From Smallanthus sonchifolius (Eukaryota > Streptophyta > Magnoliopsida > Asterales > Asteraceae): DNA of 64,000 nt. The position numbers and the translations under genes are program-made. Each line of letters starts with the position of its first letter. Within the stretch, counting starts at the first letter, position 1. Below are positions 32,192-46,000 of this stretch, piece after piece. The DNA lies in contig CM042032.1 of NCBI GenBank assembly GCA_023525975.1, positions 17,986,001 through 18,050,000 on the forward strand. The letters run 5' to 3'. The notes under the pieces were generated by a model, which worked only from the letters and a program-made list of their open reading frames with translations, made no database searches and had not been told where the DNA came from.

Positions 32192-34004
32192 TACAAAATA
32201 TAAGAATCATTTTATACATTTATGTACATTCCTTATTTTTTCAGTGGTTGGTTTCATGATCTTTTCTTGTCATATAATACAAAGAAAAAGATATGTGCAT
32301 GAAAATAAATGATTAAAGTAATGTTTTTGTTTCCTTTATCTTTTGTCCAACGGTATGCTCTAGGCAAACTCTCTTTTGCTTCCCTTGTGTATATTGGTTC
32401 ATGAACAAACTACAAATCACCATACTCAACATTATTTAGTATTTAGTATTGAGCACATCGGCACATGTCTTGTGTAAATGTCCTGGAAAAAAAAGGAAGG
32501 TACAAAAGATGGTGGGGTTGTTTTGTTTTTACGTGTTATGAATAAGGAAAATATAAAAACGGTGGTCAACAAATTATTTTTAATTTTATAAAATTAATTA
32601 CTCGAACTCGAAAAATTTGTTGAATAAATGAGCAAGAGAGAGTATGAAATCTTCACACAAACGTAATAATATATAGTGGTTCGGGTGAATGTCAACAAAT
32701 CCACCTTATGTCCATTTTTCCGGTCTTTGACCGAATGTTGCTCTACACTTAACTCACCAATGTATAAACTTTTCTCTATAATGGATTAATGGTATATAGA
32801 TCACCGCAACTTGTTAGTATTATATGAAAGGGGTAACTTTACATAATAGTAACCAAATTTCTCAAGTGTTCCATTTTCACTTATTGTAACTAATATTCAT
32901 ATATATTTCATTTGCCTTATTTAATTTTAAAAAATTTAAACATTTATAAAAATAATACATATGATTATAACACTTAGTGAAAGTTGAGTGACTTTAGAGG
33001 GACAAAAAAACTTTGAGAGACTTAAATGAATTATGAAACACTTGAGAAACTTGATTACTGTTGGGTGAAGTTTTTCCTAAATCTAATTATGGATACTTAT
33101 TATTTAATTATAAATAGTTATTATATCATTAACCAAATGAATTTAATATTAATTAACATGTATCAATTACATTAAAAAAAATTAACATCAGTTGAAAAAA
33201 AAATGTTTTAAAAATTAACCTAACATAATTTATAACTGTAACATCAAAGTACATTTTTATATTTTGAAGACCGTATGTGTTAACAGATTACGTTTTATTT
33301 TATTCAAGCCGTGTAATACACGGGTTTTTAAAAATATTTTTTTTTTATTACTAAGTATATAACATATTTATTCAACCCGTACACAAAAATGACAACCTTT
33401 AATACTCAATTAAATGTCTATAAGCAATCTGTATATATTCTTTTGTAAGGATGGAAAGAAAATGAATAAATAATAATATAAAATATAATCAAAATATGTA
33501 AACATACTTCCATAAATACACTTGCATTAGAAAATGGAAGATACCAAAACATATAGGCATAGACAAGAAGGCTTCATTATATACATATTTATTCAAGACA
33601 GCATAACCAAATCAAAAGGCTTTATAATCTGATTCACAGTTTACAAACTACTTAAGGACTATCTTATCAACGGTTTCAATCAACCCGAATCATGCAGGAA
33701 AGAGAATAACTTGCATACAACCTCTAGCGGATGATCAACAGACAGCACTTGGTGTAGCAAATCAAGAAACAAATTTATACATAAAGGCAGCACTCTTCCA
33801 TTATAGATAAATAACTAGATACATTCTGTCCCCAGTTAGGTCAGAATACACTTCCAGTTCATCGACGAACCGAATAATACATAACCAATAAAAAATTATG
33901 AAAGCCAAGAACCAGACAGGTTTCTTGTTTTCTGACATCAAATGGCAAAGAATCATGAGAAGAGATGAAACACAGGATATACAAACGGTCGATCAGGATC
34001 AGGC
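32192..34004. other. Intergenic, A/T-rich, no gene seen
   Basis: No coding signal. A Helitron-like stem CCGTGTAATACACGG is at about 33310-33324 but has no CTRRT end. The last 250 bp before 34005 would be the 3' UTR and flank of the minus-strand REN1-type gene; no clear poly(A) signal was chosen. Confidence 0.5.
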
Positions 34005-37000
34005 TCAGGTTCTCTTAAGTGTGTTCCAGCCAGGTGATTGTTGTTTATGTGTGAACTCCTGTGAGGAGGTTCCATAGCTTAAATCAAGGTTGTGAAGCTG
34101 TTCCATGAGCTGAGAACGCCGTTCCTTGAAGAAATCAAGACGGGTTGTTAATTCTACCAATGTAGACGATGCTGTCAACGGGTTTCTTGGATAATCAATC
34201 ACCTAAACATTTCACACATTCACTGTCATTACATAATTATTAAAATTTCTAACCATCCTACTTGTCGTGTGTATATGCAAATACATAGTTATGTATAGCC
34301 ATTTAATACAGAAGCAGCTTTAAGATAACAACATAAACACATGTACTTATTGCTTTAGCTTTAACTGTGATTTCTCTCTCTCTCCCACTATATCTAGTCA
34401 GCACTACTTACAAGTGCTTATGCGGTTCTATACTTAAAAACCGGTTATGTATTGAGCGCACCCTTAGTTATATGTGAGTGTGTGTATGTGTTCCTCTCAT
34501 CCCTTCTCGTCCCCTCCATGTTGTCTCATCTGCTCCATGAATCTCGCTCTTCCCCTCCGGCCACGTGTCATTCTAGATTCCTCCATACTCTTTTTACCCA
34601 AACTTCATTTTTAGTATTACACACACACACAGTGTGTGTGTAGAGAGAGAATCATTTTCATCAAGTTTTATGTAGACTAACCTCGGCTGGTCTCGATGTA
34701 GATGGCATACAATCACTCAAATAACGTGAATTTAAAAAAAAGAGTGGTGGTTTTATGCATATGAAAACGCTTCAGATTACTATTGACCCAGTTCTATTTG
34801 ACCCGTTAAGGATAAAAATGTAGCTCAAATTAAACAACTTATAGGTAAATGGGTCGAAACTACCACCTCTACAGTTCTCCATGCAGAAAATATGAATCAT
34901 TCTTGAACAAGCCAACATCATAGTTTAAGAGTAGAGTTACCTCCGATCTTTGTTTTCTTTCATGGTTGATGAAAGCAATAGTAGAATCAAAATCTTGCTG
35001 AAAAACTCTCCTGTCGAAAAATATATATGTAAAAGGTATAAGAAAAAGAATACAATCAATTTTAAAAAATTTATGTTATAAATCAGGGGTTTGGGTTATA
35101 ATTTTCCGGAAATAAAGGAACTGATGGCTTTAGTTACTAGTAGTGTATGTACACTGATATTATGCTACATAAAGGAGATGTTGCAATTTTTATGCTTTGT
35201 GACTTGGTAATCATTAATTAATCTTGGATAACGAAATTAGCTGCAGCAAATTAAATTATCAAAACGTAAAGTTAAGTTACCTAATTATCCCTTCTTTTAA
35301 CCTAATTTGACACTTCTACTCCCATCACATTAGACGTATGTCCTTTTTCAACTTCTATAACAACAAAAGAACATCCAAACACTCTCTCTTACAACCCGTT
35401 CTATAGCAGTTGATAATCTGGTTATGATTTCATCATGCAGATATCAAGAAAATAACTGAAGTACTCACTGTTGAGAATTGTGATTGTAAAGATGTTGGTG
35501 TCTATCAGAAGCATCAGACAGGGAGCCATAGTGATGATGGCGTTGCTGATGAAGTTGTTGATGCAGTTCTGCTACTTTTTGCTTCAATCGAGCAACATCT
35601 GCTTCAGCAAGAGCAATCTCCTCCAGCTCTGCTCTCGTCTTTATTTGAAAGGATTTTATCAAAAAGATGACTAGAATATATCTTAATAAACATGGATGTG
35701 GCAATAAATAAATTGGTCAATTCATGTTGTGTTCTATGTCAAACCGATCAATTGGGTAATGAAGAGAAAAAAAAGTCAACAAGCGGGTGAAACAGGTCAA
35801 AAGTCACCCAAATTGTATTTTAACTACATTCTTTTACAAAAATCATACTATTTATTGACATAATATAATTTATGTAAGCGTATTCTACGTACTAATTATT
35901 TATAGGATGAATTTAAAATTTTTGGACAAAAAATGTTGCTAGTAAACCCATCTAGTGCATTCGCCACCCCTAAACGAACGAGATACAACAAGTCAAACAC
36001 ATAGAAGGAGAAGAAAAGAAACCTTTGGATCCATATTACGGGTTCCAGAAACCAGTCCAGAAGACATGCTTACCCCAACTTCTAATGCTGATCTTAAATC
36101 TCTCTCAGCTTGTAACTGTTCTTGCAATCTTGAAACCTGTCATGATAGATGAACAAAATCAAAAGCCTGAAATGATAACAAACACAAATTTCAGTGTATC
36201 AAATGAAGTTTGTATACCTATTCTATACTGTTCATGCCGCTATTTGAACCGCAGAAGGGGCAAAACGAGGAGGTTGGGTAACAAGTCAAAATTGATTCGG
36301 GTCAAAACATTAAATTTTACATGGTCATGAAAACAAGCCGGGTTAGTTTGGACAGCCACCACCGACGCTTTTCCCAAAAAGAAATTTTGTTATTTCTAAA
36401 AAATTAATGTAGCATATACGATTACAAAAATATTGTCAAAAATCAAGAAAACTTCTTTTAGATGAAACATGTATAAAATGATACAACATCAAATAGAGAA
36501 AACAGGGCTTACATCTTGTTCAAGTGCCAATCGACGTTCATGCAATGCTTTCTTCCTTCTTTCCAGGCTAGCTTGAAGTATGGCATTTCCTCTCGCCTAA
36601 AATAGATAAAATATTCATATTACTAAAAGTTATCATCACTGCAGAATAAGCAAAAAAACACACATCATTATCACCTCCTTTGCAATTCTTTGCCTCAGGT
36701 CATTTTTCATGAGCTCAAGCTTCTGAATGGCAAGTCTACAAACCCATAAATCTTTTCATGAAATCAAATTTAAAAAGGAGCTAATTGCATATTTAATTAA
36801 CAGTAAATGTTGTCAATTAATCGGTTGTTAAATCACAAAAATAGATTATAAAAATACTAGAATGCAAAATAGATTTAAGTGTCATAATCTTACTCTTCTT
36901 CTCCAGAAGAATCAACTGATTCCACCGAAGGAGTCTTTCTGCCCTGTGGAAAAAAATAACTACAAATCAGAATAGATGAAACTTGTTAAATCACAACAAA

Positions 37001-40000
37001 ATCAAGATCTACAAAGGCATTCCGTTTCAATACAAAAAGTAATATGTTCTTTATCAAATTTTTAGCATTTTTTTATAAAAATTATCAAGACAAACGAAAG
37101 TTACATTATTTCGTCCCCAAATTGTTGAACGCCTAGATTTAGAATTGGATCTTGTTATTTTGCTAACAGGAGTCTCTGTGCTTGATTCATGTCCCAAGAA
37201 AGACTGAGGTAGATCCATCTGATTTTCACTAGCCCTGTTTAGCTGCATCTGTTGCTCATTAATTTCAACATTTGAATCTTCAAGAGGTTGAGAATCTGCC
37301 ATTGAATTTGATTTTGCTGCTGAATTAACATTGTTTTTTGGGGATAACACATCTGATTCACCAGCTCCATATGCCTATATTAAGCGTCAAGCATCAAGAA
37401 ATTACCACATTGGGGATGAGAAATATCATAAGCAGATTACAACTACAGGAATTCAGAAGATAAATATAATAACAAAATATGAAGAAATGGTGATGTTCCG
37501 ATGACCTCGTGACCCTATAGTAGAGGTTGCGACTTCGACTCATTTACTTATAAAGGGGTCAATTTAGGTAATGTTTTATGACTTCATCACTAACTGGTAA
37601 AATAAAAAAAGAAAAAAAATAGTTGGTGTAAACGGAAATGGTGAAACACGCCAAAACTCGCCCAAATGTATGTTAACACATCAAACCACGTAAATCATTT
37701 AATTCAGAAAGTAAAGGTATTTTAAAAAATATATAAAAGTTGTAAACATATTTGACACTAATTATTTATTCGGTCAATCCAACCTGGCCCGTACACAAAA
37801 TTAACCACTTTGACCCATTATCAAACCCGCCCATTTTGCCACCTCAACCCAATAGTGAGAAAGTACCTTCAAGTCATAAAGATCACTGCCAGCATAACCA
37901 CTGCTTTCACTCAACCTTCCACTAAATATACGTTCAGGATCATCAGATTCTTGATCAGCTTCATTTTCTGCATCATGGTAAACATTGTTTTTGTTTTTCA
38001 TATTTTCGTCATCAGTTGAATCTTCGCTTGCACTAATGTCCTGAGACTCTGCTGATATAGAACATCTGAGCATAGCATTATCCTGAAAGAGACATAAATC
38101 ACCATCAGCAACAAGGTTAGCCACATTTAAACCTCTATGGTAGCAAACAGCAAGATTAGAGATGGCAAAAGAGTGTGTGTGGCACAGTGGTTCATATTAA
38201 AAAGGCCATTTTTAGTACAGGTCAAGACAGGTAATTAGTCCATTTTTCAAAAATTTGAAAGGTAATTAGTTAATTATAATTACTAAATAGTAATTAATTT
38301 TTTGAATAAAACAACCCAGAAAGTCGATTGCATTAGAAACTTTGGACAACTTTCAACTGTTTGACTCATTCGGCCTGTTCCCCTTTTTATGTAATATTTT
38401 TAATTTGACGACTGAAATCAACCCATTCAAAAGTATATGGGTCAAAATTTCCACCTCTGAACAAAATAAAGGAACTTACATCAAAGACATTCTCATACTC
38501 CTCTAGGAGAGTTGCAATAATAGCTTGAGCATTATTAGCAGCATTTGCAGCAGCAAGCAGCTGTGCAGAATTGTCACGTGTCTCATCAAAATCATCATCC
38601 AACTCGCATTCACCCGCTAGAAGTGGGCGTAAGAGCAATGGTGCCATACAAGCAGCAACTGCTGATGCTGTCATTAGATTTTCAGAAGTATGCAAGGATA
38701 CAGTGTGCATCATCTTCAGGATTCTGCAAGTGAAGTTCAATTCAGTATACTTGGATTCGTAAAGCAATTTAAAAGGTTGTATGCATTAAATATAGACTTT
38801 AAGCGACTTTGAACCGTTCGAACCCTATGAACTGTTTTCCTTGTAGCTATTTTTTTAATTTGACCGGTTTGATACAGAGAAAGGACAGAAACATCACCTC
38901 TGTAACAAGCGCCTATTTGGTTCAGGAAATGTTTCAAATATCGCAGCACGCATAGCATTTACTCGAGCTTCCTTCCGATCAATTTCTGGATCAAGCAATC
39001 ATTATCAGTACACATAAAAAATACAATAAGTTCATTAAAAACTCGTACTCTCAAATCTCAATAACCAGATACACAGGCTGAAGAAATTTTGGATTACATT
39101 TTTACCAAAGAATTAGAAATGTGAATTCATACAAACAGAATTTCCCCTGAAGTGTCGATACAAAAAATGGCTGAAAAAATCATATCATTCAATACAAAAA
39201 AAAGAACATGAAGCAAAAGATAGAAGATGAAAGATAATAAGCTGATTCTTAGAAAAGCATTTTAACAACATTTAACATCAATGCAAGTAGTTAATAATGT
39301 AACAAACAACTATGTAATACCCTGTTAACCATGAAGACTAAACCACATATAGTTCCCTAAAGATAATTGATGCTTGAAGAAAAGGGGAGGTGAACTCACT
39401 ATAAGCTTCCAATAAAGCAGTGCAACAGGATGCAGGAACCGGCGATGATGGCAGCTCTCTAAGAACATGCTGCAAATGAAAGGGTTGTTTTTGTAATCCA
39501 CAATCAAAACAAGATGTGAAATATCAATGTTGAAGTTTACTTTTGTATTCTTCCATTTTAAGGACTTTTCTCCTTACGTTATTAGGTACTACATATGGTT
39601 GTGAGTTGTGACGTAGTTTTGTATGCCTTATTATTCTTACCCTATTATTCTTGTATTGGTTATGACTTCTATGCAGTGTCCTTATATATGCTTTTGATAC
39701 TGGATATTTGCTGTCTATTGCATTCATGTTTTGTATGTTTTCCGAGTCGAGGGTCTCTCTGGGTGCAGCCTCTCTACCCCATGGGATAGAGGTAAGGTTT
39801 GCCCTCATCCCACCCTCCCCAGACCCTATGTTTGTTTGTTTGTTTGTATAATCTGATATAAATATTCGTTCAGGACTAGCTTAAATCAAATCTAGTATGT
39901 ACCTTGACACAATCACCAACAACATGTGCATCCTCATCAGAACTGAATTCAGTCTTGCCTACAACAAGGGAAAGTAAGCTTTAGCACTTAAGCATATCTA

Positions 40001-43000
40001 GATTAGGCAATGATATAAATGGAAGAAATGAAACCTGTTTCATATTCCTGAACTCTACGATCTACCTCCTCTACATCTGCAGATTGTCTCAAGATTCCTT
40101 CTACTTTGCTTCCTGTTACATATTTTTTTTATGGGGAGAGTACAAGTTAGCTCACAAAAAGAACCAAAATTCCTTATTACCCATTGTTCTTTATATTAAT
40201 CCGTAGCATCTTTATATCATTCAGGAAAACACGCTTACCATGTTGCTCAAGAAATCTAAGAGCTTTCTCAAGGAAAGATGGGCCTCCATCTATGTCCTCC
40301 AGTGCTAACAATATTGGTCTTCCAACAACTAAAGACTTAATGGGGCGTTTATCCCTCCCTGAAAAGGAGATGAAAAAAATGTTATGGATTTTCATACTGA
40401 CTTAAGAGCAACCAAGCAGCATTAGCCAAATCAAAACGATACTAATTCAACTGCAAACTTATAGTTCTATAAAATTGACCAGTTTTGCAGAGTAGATATC
40501 TCATTAACATCTGATGTTTATACAAGACAGAAGACACTAAGTTTAAACAGTGTCTTAAAGTGGACCCATGAATCCAAAAGAAGATTTGAAGAAACAAAAT
40601 GTTCACAAACATTGATGAAAAGACCCCTCAGTGGAATCAGCAGTATCATTCCGGAAGATTCCATTTTGTCCCATAACAAGGGCCGCATTTGGGGCTTGTG
40701 CAAGAGCATGTTCAAGGGCCGTCTTCCACTCGTACAGATCCTCTGATGTCTCTGCCTGAAATTAAATAAAAATGTAAACATGGGGTAATAACCAAAAATT
40801 AATGTACACCCAGATTCTAAAGCACATCCATCTGAATATTTGACTTTGTAGTAACGAGGGGAAATTGTAGTAACGAGGGGAAAAGAAGGTAAATAAAAAT
40901 TCTCAAACAGAAAGGACGAAAATGGGCGGTTAAGGTCGGTTAAGTACTTGGGTAACAGATCAAAACCAGTAATTTGGAATGGGTCAAAACGAGTCAGCTT
41001 GACCCGAATCACTTTTCCCAATTTTTAAAAGTAATTAACATGTCAAATAGGATTCCAAATTATATTACTTAGATCATAAACTAATTTTCTGAATTAAAGG
41101 ATCTAGGAGGTTTTATGCATAGAAATACACTTTGAGCCACTTTCATTGACCTATTAGATCTACTTGACACAATTCCTTTTAAGCTTTTTTTATTTTTTTT
41201 ATTTTACCAAGTTTCACCACTTATAGATAAAACATTAACCCCAATTGACCATTTATAAGTTAATGCATCAAAATTGCCACCTCCACTCCAGCAACACATA
41301 GGAAGCAAATGCCTAAAAAGGTACGAGTGATGTGTGTATGTAAAACCTTGAGAGTAAACGCCCGGCCTTCGCGTCCATCCGGAAACAGAACAGTTAACAG
41401 CTTTTTGTCCTCTCTAACAACAACACTGCAAACAAAATTTCCCATAAACCATACGTTAAACCGAGCACTTCCTCAATAAATACACACATACACACCCAAG
41501 AACCACCATTACCTTCCTGAATTGTTCAAGTCAATTCCTCCCAATGTCAGATTTACTTCACTTTCTCTCTGAGGAAGTGCACTCTAAACAAAGAATAATT
41601 TGATTAAACCAAAGGACTGCCTTCTCAAGATAACAAAATTCAGAAGTGAATTAGACATGAGAATCTTTACAAAATAATAATAATAATAATAATAGCAGAT
41701 AATCAAAGATTTAAAGGACTGCCTTTAAATCTCTGAGGAAGTGCACTCTAAACAAAGAATAATGTGATTAAACCAAAGGACTGCCTTCTCAAGATAACAA
41801 AATTCAGAAGTGAATTAGACATGAGAATCTTTACAAAATAAAAAAATAATAATAATAATAATAGCAGATAATCAAAGATTTAAAGCTTTACAAAAGATAA
41901 GGAAGTGTAGTCAGATTAAAGCACCAAAGAAATGTTAGAGTTGTGGAAACTATTGTCTCCGTATGGTCTCCGAGAGCGCTCTAGCGCGTTGGTGGGGTCC
42001 CATTCCCCACAGAGTAGGCAGGGTGGGCATTTAACCTAATTTGGGTCTCTATGAATGTATCCCCTACGTAATTGTAAACCCTAACAAAATCAAGAAGATA
42101 GACTTGATAGTGCAGCCCTTCACTGGGTCGATCACACTGATAGACTGAACCACGTAAATCCTGTGTGTACTTTATTTTTTCTGTGATTTTACTTTTGTCT
42201 TGCCAATGTTCTTGTGCGTTTGTGTGATCGCGTATTTATTTGTGATTGCTGTTTGGGATCGATTTCTTAACAAGAAATGCAAGGATTCGATCAAGAAAAT
42301 AAATTGCTTGGATTCAATGTAGGACGTGCCTATAATATGATTAAATTCAACATAGGTTTTCTTTGGCGGGGTTGAATTGAACATGATTATTTAGCTAATT
42401 ACTTATTATTCAGCACTGATGTACCACTTTATACTAAATTAAATGGGACTGCTATTTAGCTGTTGTTGGGTTGCGTAGGACAAGAAAGAAGGCACACGGG
42501 CAGCCGGCCCTAAGCCTGATTCAGTTGGGCCCATAATTAGGTTTACTTGGGGATTGTTAGATAAGATATATATTAAAATATAAATATATTATAGATAGCA
42601 CAAGTTGGCTAGTTGCTTACAAGTGGTTAGCAAGTTGTTTAACAGCCATCTGGTTCGATTCCCAAAAGATAGATTCTGGTTCTTTGTGTTTCAGATTTTA
42701 GCAACACCTGAGGTTCTTGCTTAGGGGGAGTCAAGCAAAGTCTACAGGTCTCAAGCTATCTCCCCATCCTTCGGGATACCTGCTCTGGTCCTTAGGGACG
42801 TCTGGTCCTTCGGGACGTCTTGCTGTTTCAGGAAAATCTGATATAAATTTTGTGTTTTTTGGTCTTGGTGAGAGTGCTTTTGCTACGCAACTCTAATTCT
42901 CTCAGTCCAAATTTGTATCGTCGCTCGTCTACATCCCGTTCCATCAACAGCTCAATTTGATGTCGTTATCTGCTTGCTGCTTTGCTTTTACTGATGTTTA

Positions 43001-46000
43001 ATAAGAGAAGCAACTCTTTTCCTAGTTGCTTTGGCTGTTAATCTTGTCTCCATTTGTTACTGTCCCTCTCGTGATTGGTTCCGAGTTACTGATTCCACTA
43101 GGCTGCTGTCCAATGAAGCTCCTAATCTGTTGGATGTGGGTTTATGTTGCTGGTTGAAGATACTGATTCCGTTAGGTTCCTAATTGTGACTCAAATCGGG
43201 TTGATGCAGCCCTCCGTGATAAATGTGCTAGCTCCAACAGTGGCCTTGCCTGGAAGAAGAATTTTGTTATATTCGTAACAAGTTGGGCATGATTAACATC
43301 TAAGCTCTAGCTTGAGGGGGAGTGTTAGATAAGATATATATTAAAATATAAATATATTATAGATAAGGCACAAGTTGGCTAGTTGCTTACAAGTGGTTAG
43401 CAAATTGCTTAGCTTTAGTTTTCCTATATATATAGCATGTAATCTGTAAGTTTTCAATTGAGAAATACAAGCTATTCTCCATACTTCATAATCTGATTAC
43501 CTCTAACAGGGATTAAGTGTCCTAACCCTAGATTAGTCTCTATATAAACAATGCTATGTACTTGTAATTTGTATCATGTCATAATAATGAATATCCTAGT
43601 TGCCACCCGCAGGCATAGGTTAGTTCAGACCGAACCACGTTAAATCTCTGTGTTCGTTTACTGCTTTTGTGTGTGTGTGTGTGTGTGTTCGTGTGTGATC
43701 GTGCTTATTCCTAACAGTTGTTTCTTTGGACTTTTTACATATGTAGTAGGTTTAAAGACATAAACAAATAGAGACAACCAGAAAAAGAAACAATAATGAT
43801 TCCCAAACAAAAAGCAACTACAAGAGATGACTAACTGGATCATTTTTCAAGAAAACTAGAGAAGTGCGTGTGAGAATAAACCAGCGTTTCTTCCATGACT
43901 TCCATCCTAACCCTGGAGAAAATAAGTAGTGCAGAATCAACATTGTTAGTTAATTTAACATAGTCGTACAGATACACAGACATGAAACACAAGATTCCAA
44001 TGCACGTAGACAGAATAAATTAAACGGGTAAAAAAGAACATAAAATACTGGATATACAACATAGAAATAAAAGACAAGTAACTCATTCACCCTTATCATC
44101 TTGAGATAATCTTGGTTTTAAAAAGCGAGAAGCGCACAAAAGCGACGGGGTCTAAAACCGAGGCGCAAAATAATTATATAATTTTTTTTATATATATCAT
44201 AGGTTTTTAGCATCCCCTACCCAAAATTTAACTATAATAAGCTTTAAATATGTTTTAACATGTAAATTACCTACATGTACAACCTATAAAGCATGTTGTA
44301 CAACATTCTGTTGCACAAAAAAGGCTCACATACATAAAGCGCGCGACTCAGCTGCGCTTTATGTTTACACGCGCCTTAAGTCACCAAAAGCGCTGCCCCT
44401 TGCACCAAAAGTGAGGTGATGCAACAAAGTATTGTTCCTTGATGGTTCAAACCATTTGGGGAGCACTAAGCATAAACAATTATAAGAACGGTATGAGCTA
44501 TGGCTTGAGCTTAAGTATTTAGAATATACTTCACACATTTCATGTTTCTATATGTATAACTTATGACATGAAAAGACAATGATATCCGTTACTTTTGTTT
44601 TCTGTATTATAAACATCTTCACCCCACAAAAATAGAGTTCATTTTTTATTTCTAAATATTTAATGCACCAATTATTTTCCATTTTTGTTTGGTTTATACT
44701 AATCTATAAATGAATACATACATAAATGCACCCCAAGTCCTTTTTCTAACAATCAAGGAGTGTTCTTCCAATCACTGTCCTTACAAGATAAGGCAACTAG
44801 GCAAGTGAGATTTTCGAAAGTGGGCTTAGTGCTAAATTAGGTGTTATGTACATAGAAACAACATATGTGTAGGAAGTTACAGAAGTGAAAATTATGGGAC
44901 AAATGCAAACTTTCATGCACAATTGGTAACAACTAACAAGCTTCATTACACACCTTGATATGGCAAAGTATTCATTCTAGTTTCATCCACTCTACATCAC
45001 ATCACATTTCATATGCATTAATGAGATGCCACCATTGTTATGAATTTGGTTAAGAAAGGGTAGTCTTAATCCCCAATTGTTGACTCTTAATGTATGTCAA
45101 GTTGAATTATCTCATCTATATCGATAACAAACTATGTGCCAGATGCAAGATCACACACAACTATTAGCTATGATTTTTAAAGCTATACAAAAATATTGTC
45201 AATACTTCATTGTTGTATTTAAAGACCAAGTGGCACTACTAAAAAAAAACAATTTGCAAGCGTCAAATGTATTGCACGAACATACATCTCTAAAAAAAAC
45301 AATTTGCGAGCGTCAAATGTATTGCACGAACATACATCTCATGGCAATTCCAAATATTAGCAATTCCTAGAGAGTTTATAGATACTAGTGGGTACTTCTC
45401 TCTTAAACATAAAGTATTGACAGTCAGTATGGCAATGTAATTTCCGCTCATAGTTGTCCACACAATGTATGTGAAAACATAATTCAGACCATTCAAACAT
45501 AATGAATCCCTAATGCAGTGTTGTCCAAGTTAGTTAAAAGTATTTTAGTACATTTTTTCTATGAAATACTCGGAAGGTTTGGTTGTATTAGCTTCATATA
45601 ATCATATTAGCTTTATCTCTGTCTTAGGGGCTTAATTTTTTCTAGACATGTGATGATTCTTTGCATGTCGCCTTCTTCATTACGTGTACCTATGATGTTA
45701 CCTGTACTATTTTCATTTTTCACTACTGCTGACTAATAATTTATTATTAGAGTTTTTTGTTGTTTATTGGTTAGCTTTTATGGATAGAACTCTTTGGTTC
45801 TATTATACTTGTTATGTCTTCTTATGGTTTGTGGAGCTAAGGGTCTCTCTAGAAGCAGCCTCTCTATCCTCCGGGATAGAGGTATGGTTTGCCTACATCC
45901 CACCCTCCACAGACCCTACCAATAGCTGTGCTAATGGTGGGATTTTTACTGGGTCATACTTAAGTAGCCATGGTACAACTTCTGGTAAGACCACAATACA

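Noticed and set aside
33306..33330. Helitron-like stem CCGTGTAATACACGG
   Set aside because: No CTRRT end within 15 bases and no matching 5' end, so not called as an element.
40518..41021. 167-codon minus-strand ORF across REN1 exon 6
   Set aside because: It reads the exon in a wrong frame; the true exon is 40611-40755 as shown by phase and PH-RhoGAP homology.
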